DNA from: Streptomyces akebiae | GTDB taxonomy: Bacteria > Actinomycetota > Actinomycetes > Streptomycetales > Streptomycetaceae | Direction: 5' to 3' | Assembly: GCF_019599145.1 (NCBI RefSeq) | Contig: NZ_CP080647.1 | Location: 4,340,001 to 4,404,000 of the forward strand | DNA: 64,000 nucleotides | Part shown: positions 52,419 through 58,767 of the stretch, in pieces | Layout of the letters: each line of letters begins with the position of its first letter | Position numbering within the stretch: position 1 is the first letter of the stretch | The notes under the pieces: model-generated | What the model was told of the DNA's origin: nothing | What the model saw: only the letters and a program-made list of their open reading frames with translations | Databases searched by the model: none | Position numbers and translations under genes: made by a program

Positions 52419-52648
52419 CGCGTGGCGTACGGCAGAAGAGCCATCTCGCGGGCGTTCTTGATGGCCCGCGCGAGCTGTCGCTGCTGCTGTGCGGTGACAC
52501 GGGTCACGCGGCGGCTGCGGATCTTGCCCCGGTCGGAGATGAAGCGGCGCAGGAGGTCCGTGTCCTTGTAGTCGATGTACGTGATCTTCGCCTGGTCCAG
52601 CGGGTTGGGGCGGGACTTGGCGGGCTTGCGCTCCGGCTTGCGGGGCAT
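52415..52648 (-). CDS. rpsR2: 30S ribosomal protein S18, zinc-independent paralogue
   Basis: 77 residues. S18 signature [60 protein letters not shown] is complete. No cysteine is present, so this is the C-minus form used when zinc is scarce. Start ATG at 52648, 6 bases after the CobW-like gene. Last gene of the minus-strand arm of the Zur-type cluster. Confidence 0.95.
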   Translation of the reverse strand: MPRKPERKPAKSRPNPLDQAKITYIDYKDTDLLRRFISDRGKIRSRRVTRVTAQQQRQLARAIKNAREMALLPYATR

Positions 52649-52654
52649 GGCGGT

Positions 52655-53893
52655 TCAGACCTCCAGGAAGGTGTCGAAGGGGCGCGGCAGCCGTTCCCAG
52701 GCGGCGCGGCCGGCGGCGTACTCGGCGTCGGTGAGCAGGCAGGACTCCAGCAGCCGTTCAAGTCCGTCGCGGTCCAGGCCCGGGGAGGTGAAGACGAGGT
52801 GCTGGCAGCGGTCGCCGTGTTCCGGGTGCCAGTCGAGGGCGGCGGCGGCACGGCGCACCGGGGGCACCATGTCCCAGGCGGCGTCCGGGAGCGAGGCGAG
52901 CCAGGGGCCCACCGACTCCACACAGAGGGCGCCGCCGGCCGCGTCCCAGTGCAGCAGGGTGTCGGGGCGCTCGGCCAGCCAGAACCTGCCGCGACTGCGG
53001 GCCGCCGCGCAGCAGAGGTCCTCCAGCGCCGCGTACAGCCGCTCCGGGTGGAAGGGGCGGTGGCGGTGCCAGACGAGGGTGGTGACGCCGTGCTCGTCGG
53101 CGTCGGTGGGCAGCAGGGCGCTCGCGGGGTGTTGGGCGGCTGCGGCGGCGTCCACGTCGAAGCCGGCGAATGCCGCGGCGAGCAGGGAACCGGGGGGCGC
53201 CATGGGGGTGGTGGTGCGCTGCGGGGTGCGGGTGCGTCGCGGCTGGTCGCGCAGTTCTTCGCGCCCCTCAGGAGCAAGGGGCGCCCCCTGGCTCTCGATG
53301 GGGACCCTCTGTGCGGTCGGGTGCAGTTGCGCCAGGAGGGCTCTGTCCTCGTCGTCCGCCTCCGCCGAGTCGAGTACGGCCAGGATCGGGGCGTACTCCA
53401 GTTGGCGGGCGAAGGTGTCGGCGACCGTGCGCTGGTCGGTGGTGGCCGCGGCGAGGCCTCGGTCGGCGAGGTCGTCGCCGTTGCCGAGGTAGGGCAGGAG
53501 GAGGGCGGGGTCGACGGCCGTGATCACGGAGGTGAGGCGGAGCCCGCTCGCCGCGACCACCTCGGCCATGGCCTTCGGCTCGACCGAGTCCCAGAGCTCG
53601 ACGACCGCCAGGCGGGTGAGGCCCGCGTCGGCGAAGCGCTCCAGCTCGGGGACGAGGTCCTCGCGCAGCGCGCAGCAGGCGCAGTCGTTGACGAGCGGGG
53701 TCTCACCGGTGGAGATGAGGCCCGCCGCGTCCCGGACGGTCCGGACGACCTTGGCGTCCGGACCGTCGACGGCGGTGGAGAGGTCGTGGTGCAGCGCGAC
53801 GCTGCCCGGGACCCCGGCGAGCAGCGCCTCGACGGCGGCCCGCCGGGCGTCGGCGTGCAGCCCGCCGACGATCGCGACAGACAGCTGGGTCAC
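52655..53893 (-). CDS. CobW-like protein with degenerate GTPase motifs
   Basis: 412 residues. The layout is that of CobW/COG0523 zinc-related GTPases: N-terminal G domain (1-200), C-terminal CobW_C domain (~265-400, LVWHRHRPFHPERLYAAL). The CxCC metal motif is present (C71, C73, C74 in NDCACCALREDL). But the P-loop is replaced by VGGLHADARRAAV, the G3 region reads VVELWDSVEP, and the NKxD box reads VLDSAEAD, so GTP hydrolysis is doubtful. An in-frame interspersed repeat encodes residues ~200-225. The GTG at 53893 follows the rpmE2 stop by 5 bases. Probably a zinc-starvation protein. Confidence 0.85.
   Translation of the reverse strand: MTQLSVAIVGGLHADARRAAVEALLAGVPGSVALHHDLSTAVDGPDAKVVRTVRDAAGLISTGETPLVNDCACCALREDLVPELERFADAGLTRLAVVELWDSVEPKAMAEVVAASGLRLTSVITAVDPALLLPYLGNGDDLADRGLAAATTDQRTVADTFARQLEYAPILAVLDSAEADDEDRALLAQLHPTAQRVPIESQGAPLAPEGREELRDQPRRTRTPQRTTTPMAPPGSLLAAAFAGFDVDAAAAAQHPASALLPTDADEHGVTTLVWHRHRPFHPERLYAALEDLCCAAARSRGRFWLAERPDTLLHWDAAGGALCVESVGPWLASLPDAAWDMVPPVRRAAAALDWHPEHGDRCQHLVFTSPGLDRDGLERLLESCLLTDAEYAAGRAAWERLPRPFDTFLEV
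53249..53293. repeat. Interspersed repeat (copy 4) inside the CobW-like coding frame
   Basis: GCGCAGTTCTTCGCGCCCCT at 53249-53268 matches the intergenic core at 18 of 20 positions, followed by an AGGAGCAAGGGGCGCC hairpin arm. It is translated as part of the linker between the two domains (EGREELRDQPRRTRTPQ region). Confidence 0.75.
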
Positions 53894-53898
53894 GTCGG

Positions 53899-54156
53899 TC
53901 AGCCTCGCTTCTTCCCGGCGCCGTACCGCTTCTCGAACTTCTCCACGCGGCCGGCCGTGTCCAGCACGCGCGCGGTGCCCGTGTAGAAGGGGTGGCTGAC
54001 GTTCGAGATCTCGACGTCGACCACCGGGTAGGTGTTGCCGTCCTCCCACTCGATCGTCTTCTCGCTCGTCATCGTCGAGCGGGTGAGGAAGGTGTGGTTC
54101 GCGGCACGGTCCCGGAAGACGACGGGCCCGTACGACGGGTGGATGTCCTTCTTCAT
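53899..54156 (-). CDS. rpmE2: 50S ribosomal protein L31 type B, zinc-independent
   Basis: 85 residues. [29 protein letters not shown] and [34 protein letters not shown] are typical of type B L31. The CxxC zinc pair of the primary L31 is absent. Start ATG at 54156, 7 bases after rpmG. In the minus-strand arm from the Zur-type promoter. Confidence 0.96.
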   Translation of the reverse strand: MKKDIHPSYGPVVFRDRAANHTFLTRSTMTSEKTIEWEDGNTYPVVDVEISNVSHPFYTGTARVLDTAGRVEKFEKRYGAGKKRG

Positions 54157-54163
54157 CGGCGCC

Positions 54164-54328
54164 TCAGCGCTCCTCTCGGAAGTCGACGTGACGGCCCGCC
54201 ATCGGGTCGAACTTGCGCAGCGTCAGCCGGTCCGGGTCGTTCCGGCGGTTCTTGCGCGTGACGTAGGTGTAGCCGGTGCCGGCCGTGGACCGGAGTTTGA
54301 TGACCGGCCGGAGTTCGTTGCGTGCCAT
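54164..54328 (-). CDS. rpmG2: 50S ribosomal protein L33, zinc-independent
   Basis: 54 residues ([20 protein letters not shown] then [28 protein letters not shown]). No cysteine, so C-minus form. The ATG at 54328 is 14 bases from the Zur-type palindrome. First gene of the minus-strand arm; too short for routine frame lists and read directly from the sequence. Confidence 0.94.
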   Translation of the reverse strand: MARNELRPVIKLRSTAGTGYTYVTRKNRRNDPDRLTLRKFDPMAGRHVDFREER

Positions 54329-54341
54329 GCTGGTATGTTAC

Positions 54342-54362
54342 TGAAAATGACTTCCATTTGCA
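54342..54362. promoter_or_regulatory. Zur-type operator in the divergent ribosomal-protein promoter
   Basis: TGAAAATG-ACTTC-CATTTGCA: an inverted repeat with one mismatch in 16 arm positions, agreeing with the streptomycete Zur consensus (TGaaAATGATTTTCA-like). It sits centrally in the 61-base gap between the divergent L33 and L28 genes, where it can repress both arms under zinc-replete conditions. Confidence 0.85.
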
Positions 54363-54389
54363 TCAACTGATCGAGAGAGGTGCGTCACC

Positions 54390-54626
54390 TTGTCCGCCCA
54401 CTGCATGCTGACCGGAGCCCAGCCCGGCTTCGGCAACCGCATCTCGCACTCCCACCGGCGTACGTCCCGCCGCTTCGACCCCAACATCCAGTCCAAGCGG
54501 TACTGGCTGCCCAGCGAGAACCGCCATGTGCGGCTCCGGCTGAGCGCGAAGGGGATCAAGACCGTGGACGTCATCGGCGTCGAGGCCGCGGTCGCCCGGA
54601 TCCGCGCGCGGGGGGTGCGGGTCTGA
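54390..54626 (+). CDS. rpmB2: 50S ribosomal protein L28, zinc-independent
   Basis: 78 residues. [43 protein letters not shown] matches the streptomycete C-minus L28, which lacks the paired CxxC motifs. The start is the rare TTG at 54390, with GAGAGG ten bases upstream; the next ATG would remove the conserved MSAHC. Its stop overlaps the rpsN2 start (TGATG). Confidence 0.94.
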   Translation: MSAHCMLTGAQPGFGNRISHSHRRTSRRFDPNIQSKRYWLPSENRHVRLRLSAKGIKTVDVIGVEAAVARIRARGVRV

Positions 54627-54931
54627 TGGCGAAGAAGAGCAAGATCGCGAAGAACGAGAAGCGCCGGGAGATCGTCGCCCGGTACGCCGAGCGGCGGGCC
54701 GAGCTGAAGGAGATCATCCGGCGGCCGTCCGCCACGGACGCCGAGCGCGAGGCCGCCCGGCGGGAGTTGCGCGCCCAGCCGCGCGACGCCAGCGCCACCC
54801 GCGTCCGCAACCGGGACCAGGTGGACGGGCGGCCCCGGGGGTACTTCCGGACGTTCGGGCTGTCCCGGGTGAGTCTGCGGGAGCAGGCGCACGCGGGGTA
54901 CCTGCCGGGGGTGCGCAAGTCGTCCTGGTAG
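54626..54931 (+). CDS. rpsN2: 30S ribosomal protein S14, zinc-independent
   Basis: 101 residues, the long C-minus form. [28 protein letters not shown] and [41 protein letters not shown] are typical; the CxxC pairs of the zinc form are missing. Start ATG at 54626 shares one base with the L28 stop. End of the plus-strand arm of the Zur-type cluster. Confidence 0.96.
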   Translation: MAKKSKIAKNEKRREIVARYAERRAELKEIIRRPSATDAEREAARRELRAQPRDASATRVRNRDQVDGRPRGYFRTFGLSRVSLREQAHAGYLPGVRKSSW

Positions 54932-54937
54932 TCCGTC

Positions 54938-54997
54938 GCAGGGCGTTGCAGGGCGTTGCAGGGCGCTATAGGGCTGCTACAGGGCGTTGCAGGGCGT
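54938..54997. repeat. 10-bp tandem repeat after rpsN2
   Basis: Imperfect copies of GCAGGGCGTT (GCAGGGCGTT, GCAGGGCGTT, GCAGGGCGCT, then diverged copies, then ACAGGGCGTT, GCAGGGCGTC). Begins seven bases past the rpsN2 stop. Confidence 0.85.
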
Positions 54998-55112
54998 CCT
55001 GTCGTCCTCGGAGTTCTCACAGTTCCCGGCCGTCTGTCGCAAAGCCGCTGCTGGTAGCTTGCCGCTGTCGCCGGCGGCGACCTGATCCGGCCACACTCTC
55101 GGGAGAACTCCA

Positions 55113-55697
55113 GTGACTACGGCGACTAGGACGACCACGGCGACGGCGGCAATGCCGCTGAGCGGGACTTCAGGGGCCTCCGGGGATTCCGGGGCTTCCT
55201 CCGCCCGTCGGCGGCTGCGTGTCGTGGCCGGGGTGGCCGGGCTCGCGGCCGCGCTCCTGCTGACGGCGTGCAGCGGCGGCGGCGACGGTGACTCCGGAGC
55301 CGAGGAGTCGTCGGCCGCCCCCTCGGCGACGAAGGGTTCGGACAGCGGCGGCTCCGGGGACTCCTCCGGCGCCGAGACCGAACTCCAGGGCAACTGGCTG
55401 GCCACGACCGGCGGCAAGCCGGTCGCCCTGTTCGTCAACGGCGGCGAGGTCGCCGTCTTCGTGGGCACCTCGGTGTGCAGCGGCAAGGTCTCCGACACGG
55501 CCGACATGCAGATGATCAGCCTCAAGTGCCAGGACGGCAGCGACGACCGCACCGAGGGCATGGTGGACAAGGTGAGCGCCAAGTCCCTCACGATCACCTG
55601 GGAGGGCGGCGTCGGCGAGGAGACGTACCGGAAGGCGGAGGGGTCGATGCCGTCCGGGCTGCCGACGGATCTGCCCACGGCGAGCGCGGGGTCGTAG
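55113..55697 (+). CDS. Secreted lipoprotein of unknown function
   Basis: 194 residues. A long N-region (residues 1-33, Thr/Ala/Ser rich, ending ARRRLR) leads to a hydrophobic stretch and lipobox LLLTAC-SGG (Cys near residue 53). The mature part starts with a Gly/Ser/Asp linker and then a ~100-residue domain (LQGNWLATTGGKPVALFVNGGEVAVF and DMQMISLKCQDGSDDRTEG). The GTG at 55113 has GGGAG eight bases upstream. An ATG at 55152 would give a more usual signal length. Not recognised further. Confidence 0.8.
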   Translation: MTTATRTTTATAAMPLSGTSGASGDSGASSARRRLRVVAGVAGLAAALLLTACSGGGDGDSGAEESSAAPSATKGSDSGGSGDSSGAETELQGNWLATTGGKPVALFVNGGEVAVFVGTSVCSGKVSDTADMQMISLKCQDGSDDRTEGMVDKVSAKSLTITWEGGVGEETYRKAEGSMPSGLPTDLPTASAGS

Positions 55698-55742
55698 GGC
55701 CGCGGGCCGGGTCGCCTTCGGGCAAGGGGGCAACGCGCACGG

Positions 55743-55797
55743 GGGCACGCGGGCACGCGGGCACGCGGGCACGCGGGCACGCGGGCACGCGGGCACC
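55743..55797. repeat. 8-bp tandem repeat between two lipoprotein genes
   Basis: Six perfect copies of GGGCACGC (55743-55790) plus a seven-base partial copy. Flanked by two similar CGCCTTCGGGC segments (near 55713 and 55802). A likely slippage hotspot. Confidence 0.93.
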
Positions 55798-55866
55798 GGG
55801 GCGCCTTCGGGCGGTGAGCCTGGGGAATGTGCCTCGCTCGGCGCTCGGGTCGTAGATCATGTGGGG

Positions 55867-55900
55867 ACGGGCCGCGGAACCTCCGGGTTCCGTGGCCCGT
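55867..55900 (+). terminator. Hairpin between the two lipoprotein genes
   Basis: ACGGGCCGCGGAACC (55867-55881) pairs with GGTTCCGTGGCCCGT (55886-55900) with a single G-T mismatch and a four-base loop. Probably ends transcripts of the first lipoprotein gene. Confidence 0.75.
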
Positions 55901-55960
55901 TCGCACGTTCACACCACCGCCGGCTGTGCTGTGACAGCCACGAACTCCACCGGGAACCCC

Positions 55961-56533
55961 ATGCGCACCGCTCCGACCGCCATCGCCGCCGCCCTTCTCG
56001 CGGCCCTCACGCTGACCGCCTGTAGCGGGAGTGACGGGGGTGAGGGAGGTGACGGCGGGGACGACGGCAAGACCGGGGCCGCCGCCACCACCGAGAGCGC
56101 GCGGGAAGGCGCGTGCACGGCAGCGCGGGTCGGTTTCGAGGTCGGTCCCAGCAGTGCGGCACCGGCCGCCGGGGACGAAGGGGCCGTCCCGGTCACGGTC
56201 ACCAACAAGGGCGACGCCGCCTGCACGCTGAAGGGTCTCGCCGGGGTCGACCTGTTCGCCGGCGACAAGTCGTGGGCGCTCCAGCCGCAGGAGGGCGCGT
56301 CCGAGGAGACCGAGGTGACGCTGCAGGGCGGTCAGTCGATGATCTTCTCCATCTCCTACGTGCGCGGGGTCGCCGGTGACGCGGAGAAGAGTGCCGCCGT
56401 GGATCAGCTGAAGCTGACCCTGCCCGGAGACAGCAAGGTCAGCAGCTTCAAGTGGCCGGACGCCGAGGTCGCGGTGAAGTCCGAGAGCACGTTGGAGGCG
56501 ACGGTGGGGCCGTTCCTGCCGACGGGCGACTGA
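55961..56533 (+). CDS. Secreted lipoprotein, DUF4232-like
   Basis: 190 residues. Signal sequence MRTAPTAIAAALLAALTLTAC with lipobox LTLTAC-SGS (Cys21), a Gly/Asp linker, and an extracytoplasmic beta-rich domain with the segment VPVTVTNKGDAACTLKGLAGVDLF, typical of DUF4232 proteins. The ATG at 55961 has GGGAA upstream; longer in-frame starts would bury the signal peptide. Function unknown. Confidence 0.85.
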   Translation: MRTAPTAIAAALLAALTLTACSGSDGGEGGDGGDDGKTGAAATTESAREGACTAARVGFEVGPSSAAPAAGDEGAVPVTVTNKGDAACTLKGLAGVDLFAGDKSWALQPQEGASEETEVTLQGGQSMIFSISYVRGVAGDAEKSAAVDQLKLTLPGDSKVSSFKWPDAEVAVKSESTLEATVGPFLPTGD

Positions 56534-56558
56534 GTCACCGGGGCCGGGCCCCGGTGAC
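56534..56558. terminator. Bidirectional hairpin after the DUF4232-like gene
   Basis: A perfect 11-bp stem GTCACCGGGGC / GCCCCGGTGAC with a CGG loop, starting right after the stop at 56531-56533 and preceding the converging DUF2786 gene stop. Confidence 0.8.
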
Positions 56559-56578
56559 GGTAAGGGCCGGTCTCCCTG

Positions 56579-57778
56579 TCATGACGGCAGCCGGGGCCGT
56601 GCCCTGACCTGGGCACGGTCGGCCGCCTCCGCTCCCTGCTGCCAGCCGACGAGATCGCTGACGCCTCGGACGCGGGTGGTGACCGTGTCCGGGAACATCC
56701 GGCTGAACTCGTCGTGGACGGCGACGTCGCGGGCGGCGAGGACGGGCAGCAGGTCCGGTTCCGGGGCGCCCGCTCCGGTGCTCCCGGCCTCCTCCTCGGC
56801 GGCCCGCGCCTCGGCGACCTGGGCCTCGGCGACCGCCGCCAGCCGGTCTCCGATGCGGTGGGCGTAGGCGGCCAGGAAGGACTGCCGAAAGGTCTTGGTC
56901 CGCTTGCGGCCGCCCTTGCGCTGGACCGCCTCCGCCTTGGTCATGGCGGTGGTGGCCTGCACGAGGAGCGAAGTGTGGAGCAGCTCGACCACCTCCAGGT
57001 CGGCCTCGAACCCGACCACCGTGGAGAAACCGAGGGCCTCGTTCCACACGGCCTCGCAGCGGTTGGCGCGGGCGACCGCGTCGAGGAGGACCGCCTTGGC
57101 CGTCTCGTAGGGCGGGTCGACGCCGATCCGGCACGCGCCGGGCGCGTCCTTGCTGTGCGCGCGGGCCGCGATCAGCGCCTCGTCGATGCTGTGCCGTGCC
57201 ATCAGCTCCTGCGCCTTCGCGCTGAGCGCCTCCGCCTCCTCCGGGAATCCGGTCGCCTCCGCCTTGGCGAGGAGCGCGCGGATCCTGCTGAGCATGCGGG
57301 ACTCCGGGTGGGGCGAGTTCTTCGCGGCACCGGCCTCCCGCGGGCGATCCAGGGGTTCGAGGGTGGGCAGGCGAAGGAGGAGGCGGTACAGCTCCAGGGC
57401 CGCGGTGGCGTGCGAGAAGCGGTCCGCGCGGGTGGGGTGTGCGGCGAGTTCCCTGATCTCGTCGAGCTGGGCGGACCAGCGGGGGCCGGGTGGCTGGGGG
57501 CGTGCGCCCGCGCGCGCGTCCTCGTGCTCCTCGACGACCAGCCGCGCGAGGAGCCGTACGTGCTCGTCCTCCAGCTCGCGCCGCGCGAACCGGACGACGT
57601 CGGCCGGCTGCCAGCCCCGCCGCCAGGCCCCGGCGACGAACTCCCGTCCGCGCCGGGCCAGTTCGGCGTCGGCCGCCGGGTCGGCGGCGAGCAGGGAGGC
57701 GCCGGTGTCGAGGGCGGCGTCGGTGTCGGCGTAGAGCGCCGCCTCGAAGGCGCGGTCCACCGTGCTGGTCGTACTCAC
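56579..57778 (-). CDS. DUF2786 domain protein
   Basis: 399 residues. The DUF2786 helical motif (SRMLSRIRALLAKAEATGFPEEAEALSAKAQELMARHSID) lies at residues ~160-200. Flanking regions are helical, with a Lys/Arg-rich GGRKRTKTFRQSFL segment near 300. No catalytic motif or membrane span. Start ATG at 57778. Divergent from the ABC transporter operon. In phage and bacterial genomes DUF2786 is of unknown function. Confidence 0.87.
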   Translation of the reverse strand: MSTTSTVDRAFEAALYADTDAALDTGASLLAADPAADAELARRGREFVAGAWRRGWQPADVVRFARRELEDEHVRLLARLVVEEHEDARAGARPQPPGPRWSAQLDEIRELAAHPTRADRFSHATAALELYRLLLRLPTLEPLDRPREAGAAKNSPHPESRMLSRIRALLAKAEATGFPEEAEALSAKAQELMARHSIDEALIAARAHSKDAPGACRIGVDPPYETAKAVLLDAVARANRCEAVWNEALGFSTVVGFEADLEVVELLHTSLLVQATTAMTKAEAVQRKGGRKRTKTFRQSFLAAYAHRIGDRLAAVAEAQVAEARAAEEEAGSTGAGAPEPDLLPVLAARDVAVHDEFSRMFPDTVTTRVRGVSDLVGWQQGAEAADRAQVRARPRLPS

Positions 57779-57912
57779 GTGTTCGATCGTGTCATGGGGT
57801 GGGGGGCTCTGTTCCGGGGGCGGGGATTGGGGGTGGGGGTGGGGCTGGCCCTACCCTCAGGACGCCCTTCAGGGGTCGTGTGCGGGCGGGGCGGGGACGG
57901 TTCGCTTGGGGC

Positions 57913-58767
57913 ATGACCACGGTAGAGAGAGACAGGGCCGCCGCGAAGGCGGGCAGGGTGTCGGCAGGGGACGGGGAGACGGGGGGCGCGGCCGTACGCG
58001 TGCGGGGGCTGCGGCGGGCGTACGGCGAGGTCGTCGCCCTCGACGGGGTGGACCTGGACTTCGGGGTCGGGACCTTTACGGCGGTGATGGGGCCGTCGGG
58101 GTCGGGGAAGTCGACGCTGTTGCAGTGCGCGGCGGGCCTCGACCGGCCGTCGGGCGGGACGGTGCGGGTCGACGGCGTGGAGCTGGCCGGGCTGAGCGAG
58201 CGGCGGCTGACGCTGCTGCGCCGGGAGCGGATCGGTTTCGTCTTCCAGGCCTTCAACCTCCTCCCCTCCCTGACCGCCGCACAGAACGTCGCCCTGCCGC
58301 TGCGGCTCGCCGGGCGGCGCCCCTCGCGGGGTGCGGTGCGCGAGGCCCTGGCCCGGGTGGGGCTGGCCGAGCGGGCCGGGCACCGGCCCACGCAGCTGTC
58401 CGGCGGACAGCAGCAGCGGGTCGCCCTGGCCCGCGCGTTGATCACCCGCCCCGCCGTTCTCTTCGGGGACGAGCCCACCGGGGCGCTGGACACCACCACC
58501 AGCCGTGAAGTGCTCTGTCTGTTGCGGGAGTTGGTCGACAGGGAGGGTCAGACCACGGTCATGGTGACCCACGATCCGGTGGCCGCGTCGTACGCGGACC
58601 GGGTGGTGTTCCTGGTCGACGGACGGGTCAACGGGGAGTTGGTCCGGCCGTCGGTCGAGGCGGTTGCGGCGCGAATGGCGGGGTTGGAGCGGGCGGCGGG
58701 GACGCAGCGTACGGCGACGCTGGAGCGGGCGGCCGACAACGGCGCCATCGGGGGTGTGACGTGCTGA
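57913..58767 (+). CDS. MacB/LolD-type ABC transporter ATP-binding protein
   Basis: 284 residues. Walker A GPSGSGKSTLL (~residue 60), Q loop FVFQAFNLLP, signature LSGGQQQRVALARAL and Walker B AVLFGDEPTGALD are intact. A C-terminal extension beyond ~235 is Ala/Arg rich. Start ATG at 57913. Its stop overlaps the start of the FtsX-type permease by seven bases. Such pairs export or mechanically transmit signals across the membrane. Confidence 0.94.
   Translation: MTTVERDRAAAKAGRVSAGDGETGGAAVRVRGLRRAYGEVVALDGVDLDFGVGTFTAVMGPSGSGKSTLLQCAAGLDRPSGGTVRVDGVELAGLSERRLTLLRRERIGFVFQAFNLLPSLTAAQNVALPLRLAGRRPSRGAVREALARVGLAERAGHRPTQLSGGQQQRVALARALITRPAVLFGDEPTGALDTTTSREVLCLLRELVDREGQTTVMVTHDPVAASYADRVVFLVDGRVNGELVRPSVEAVAARMAGLERAAGTQRTATLERAADNGAIGGVTC

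Noticed and set aside
55170..55860. Minus-strand frames with ARVPACPR repeats
   Set aside because: Produced by the GGGCACGC octamer array; the real genes flank it on the plus strand.
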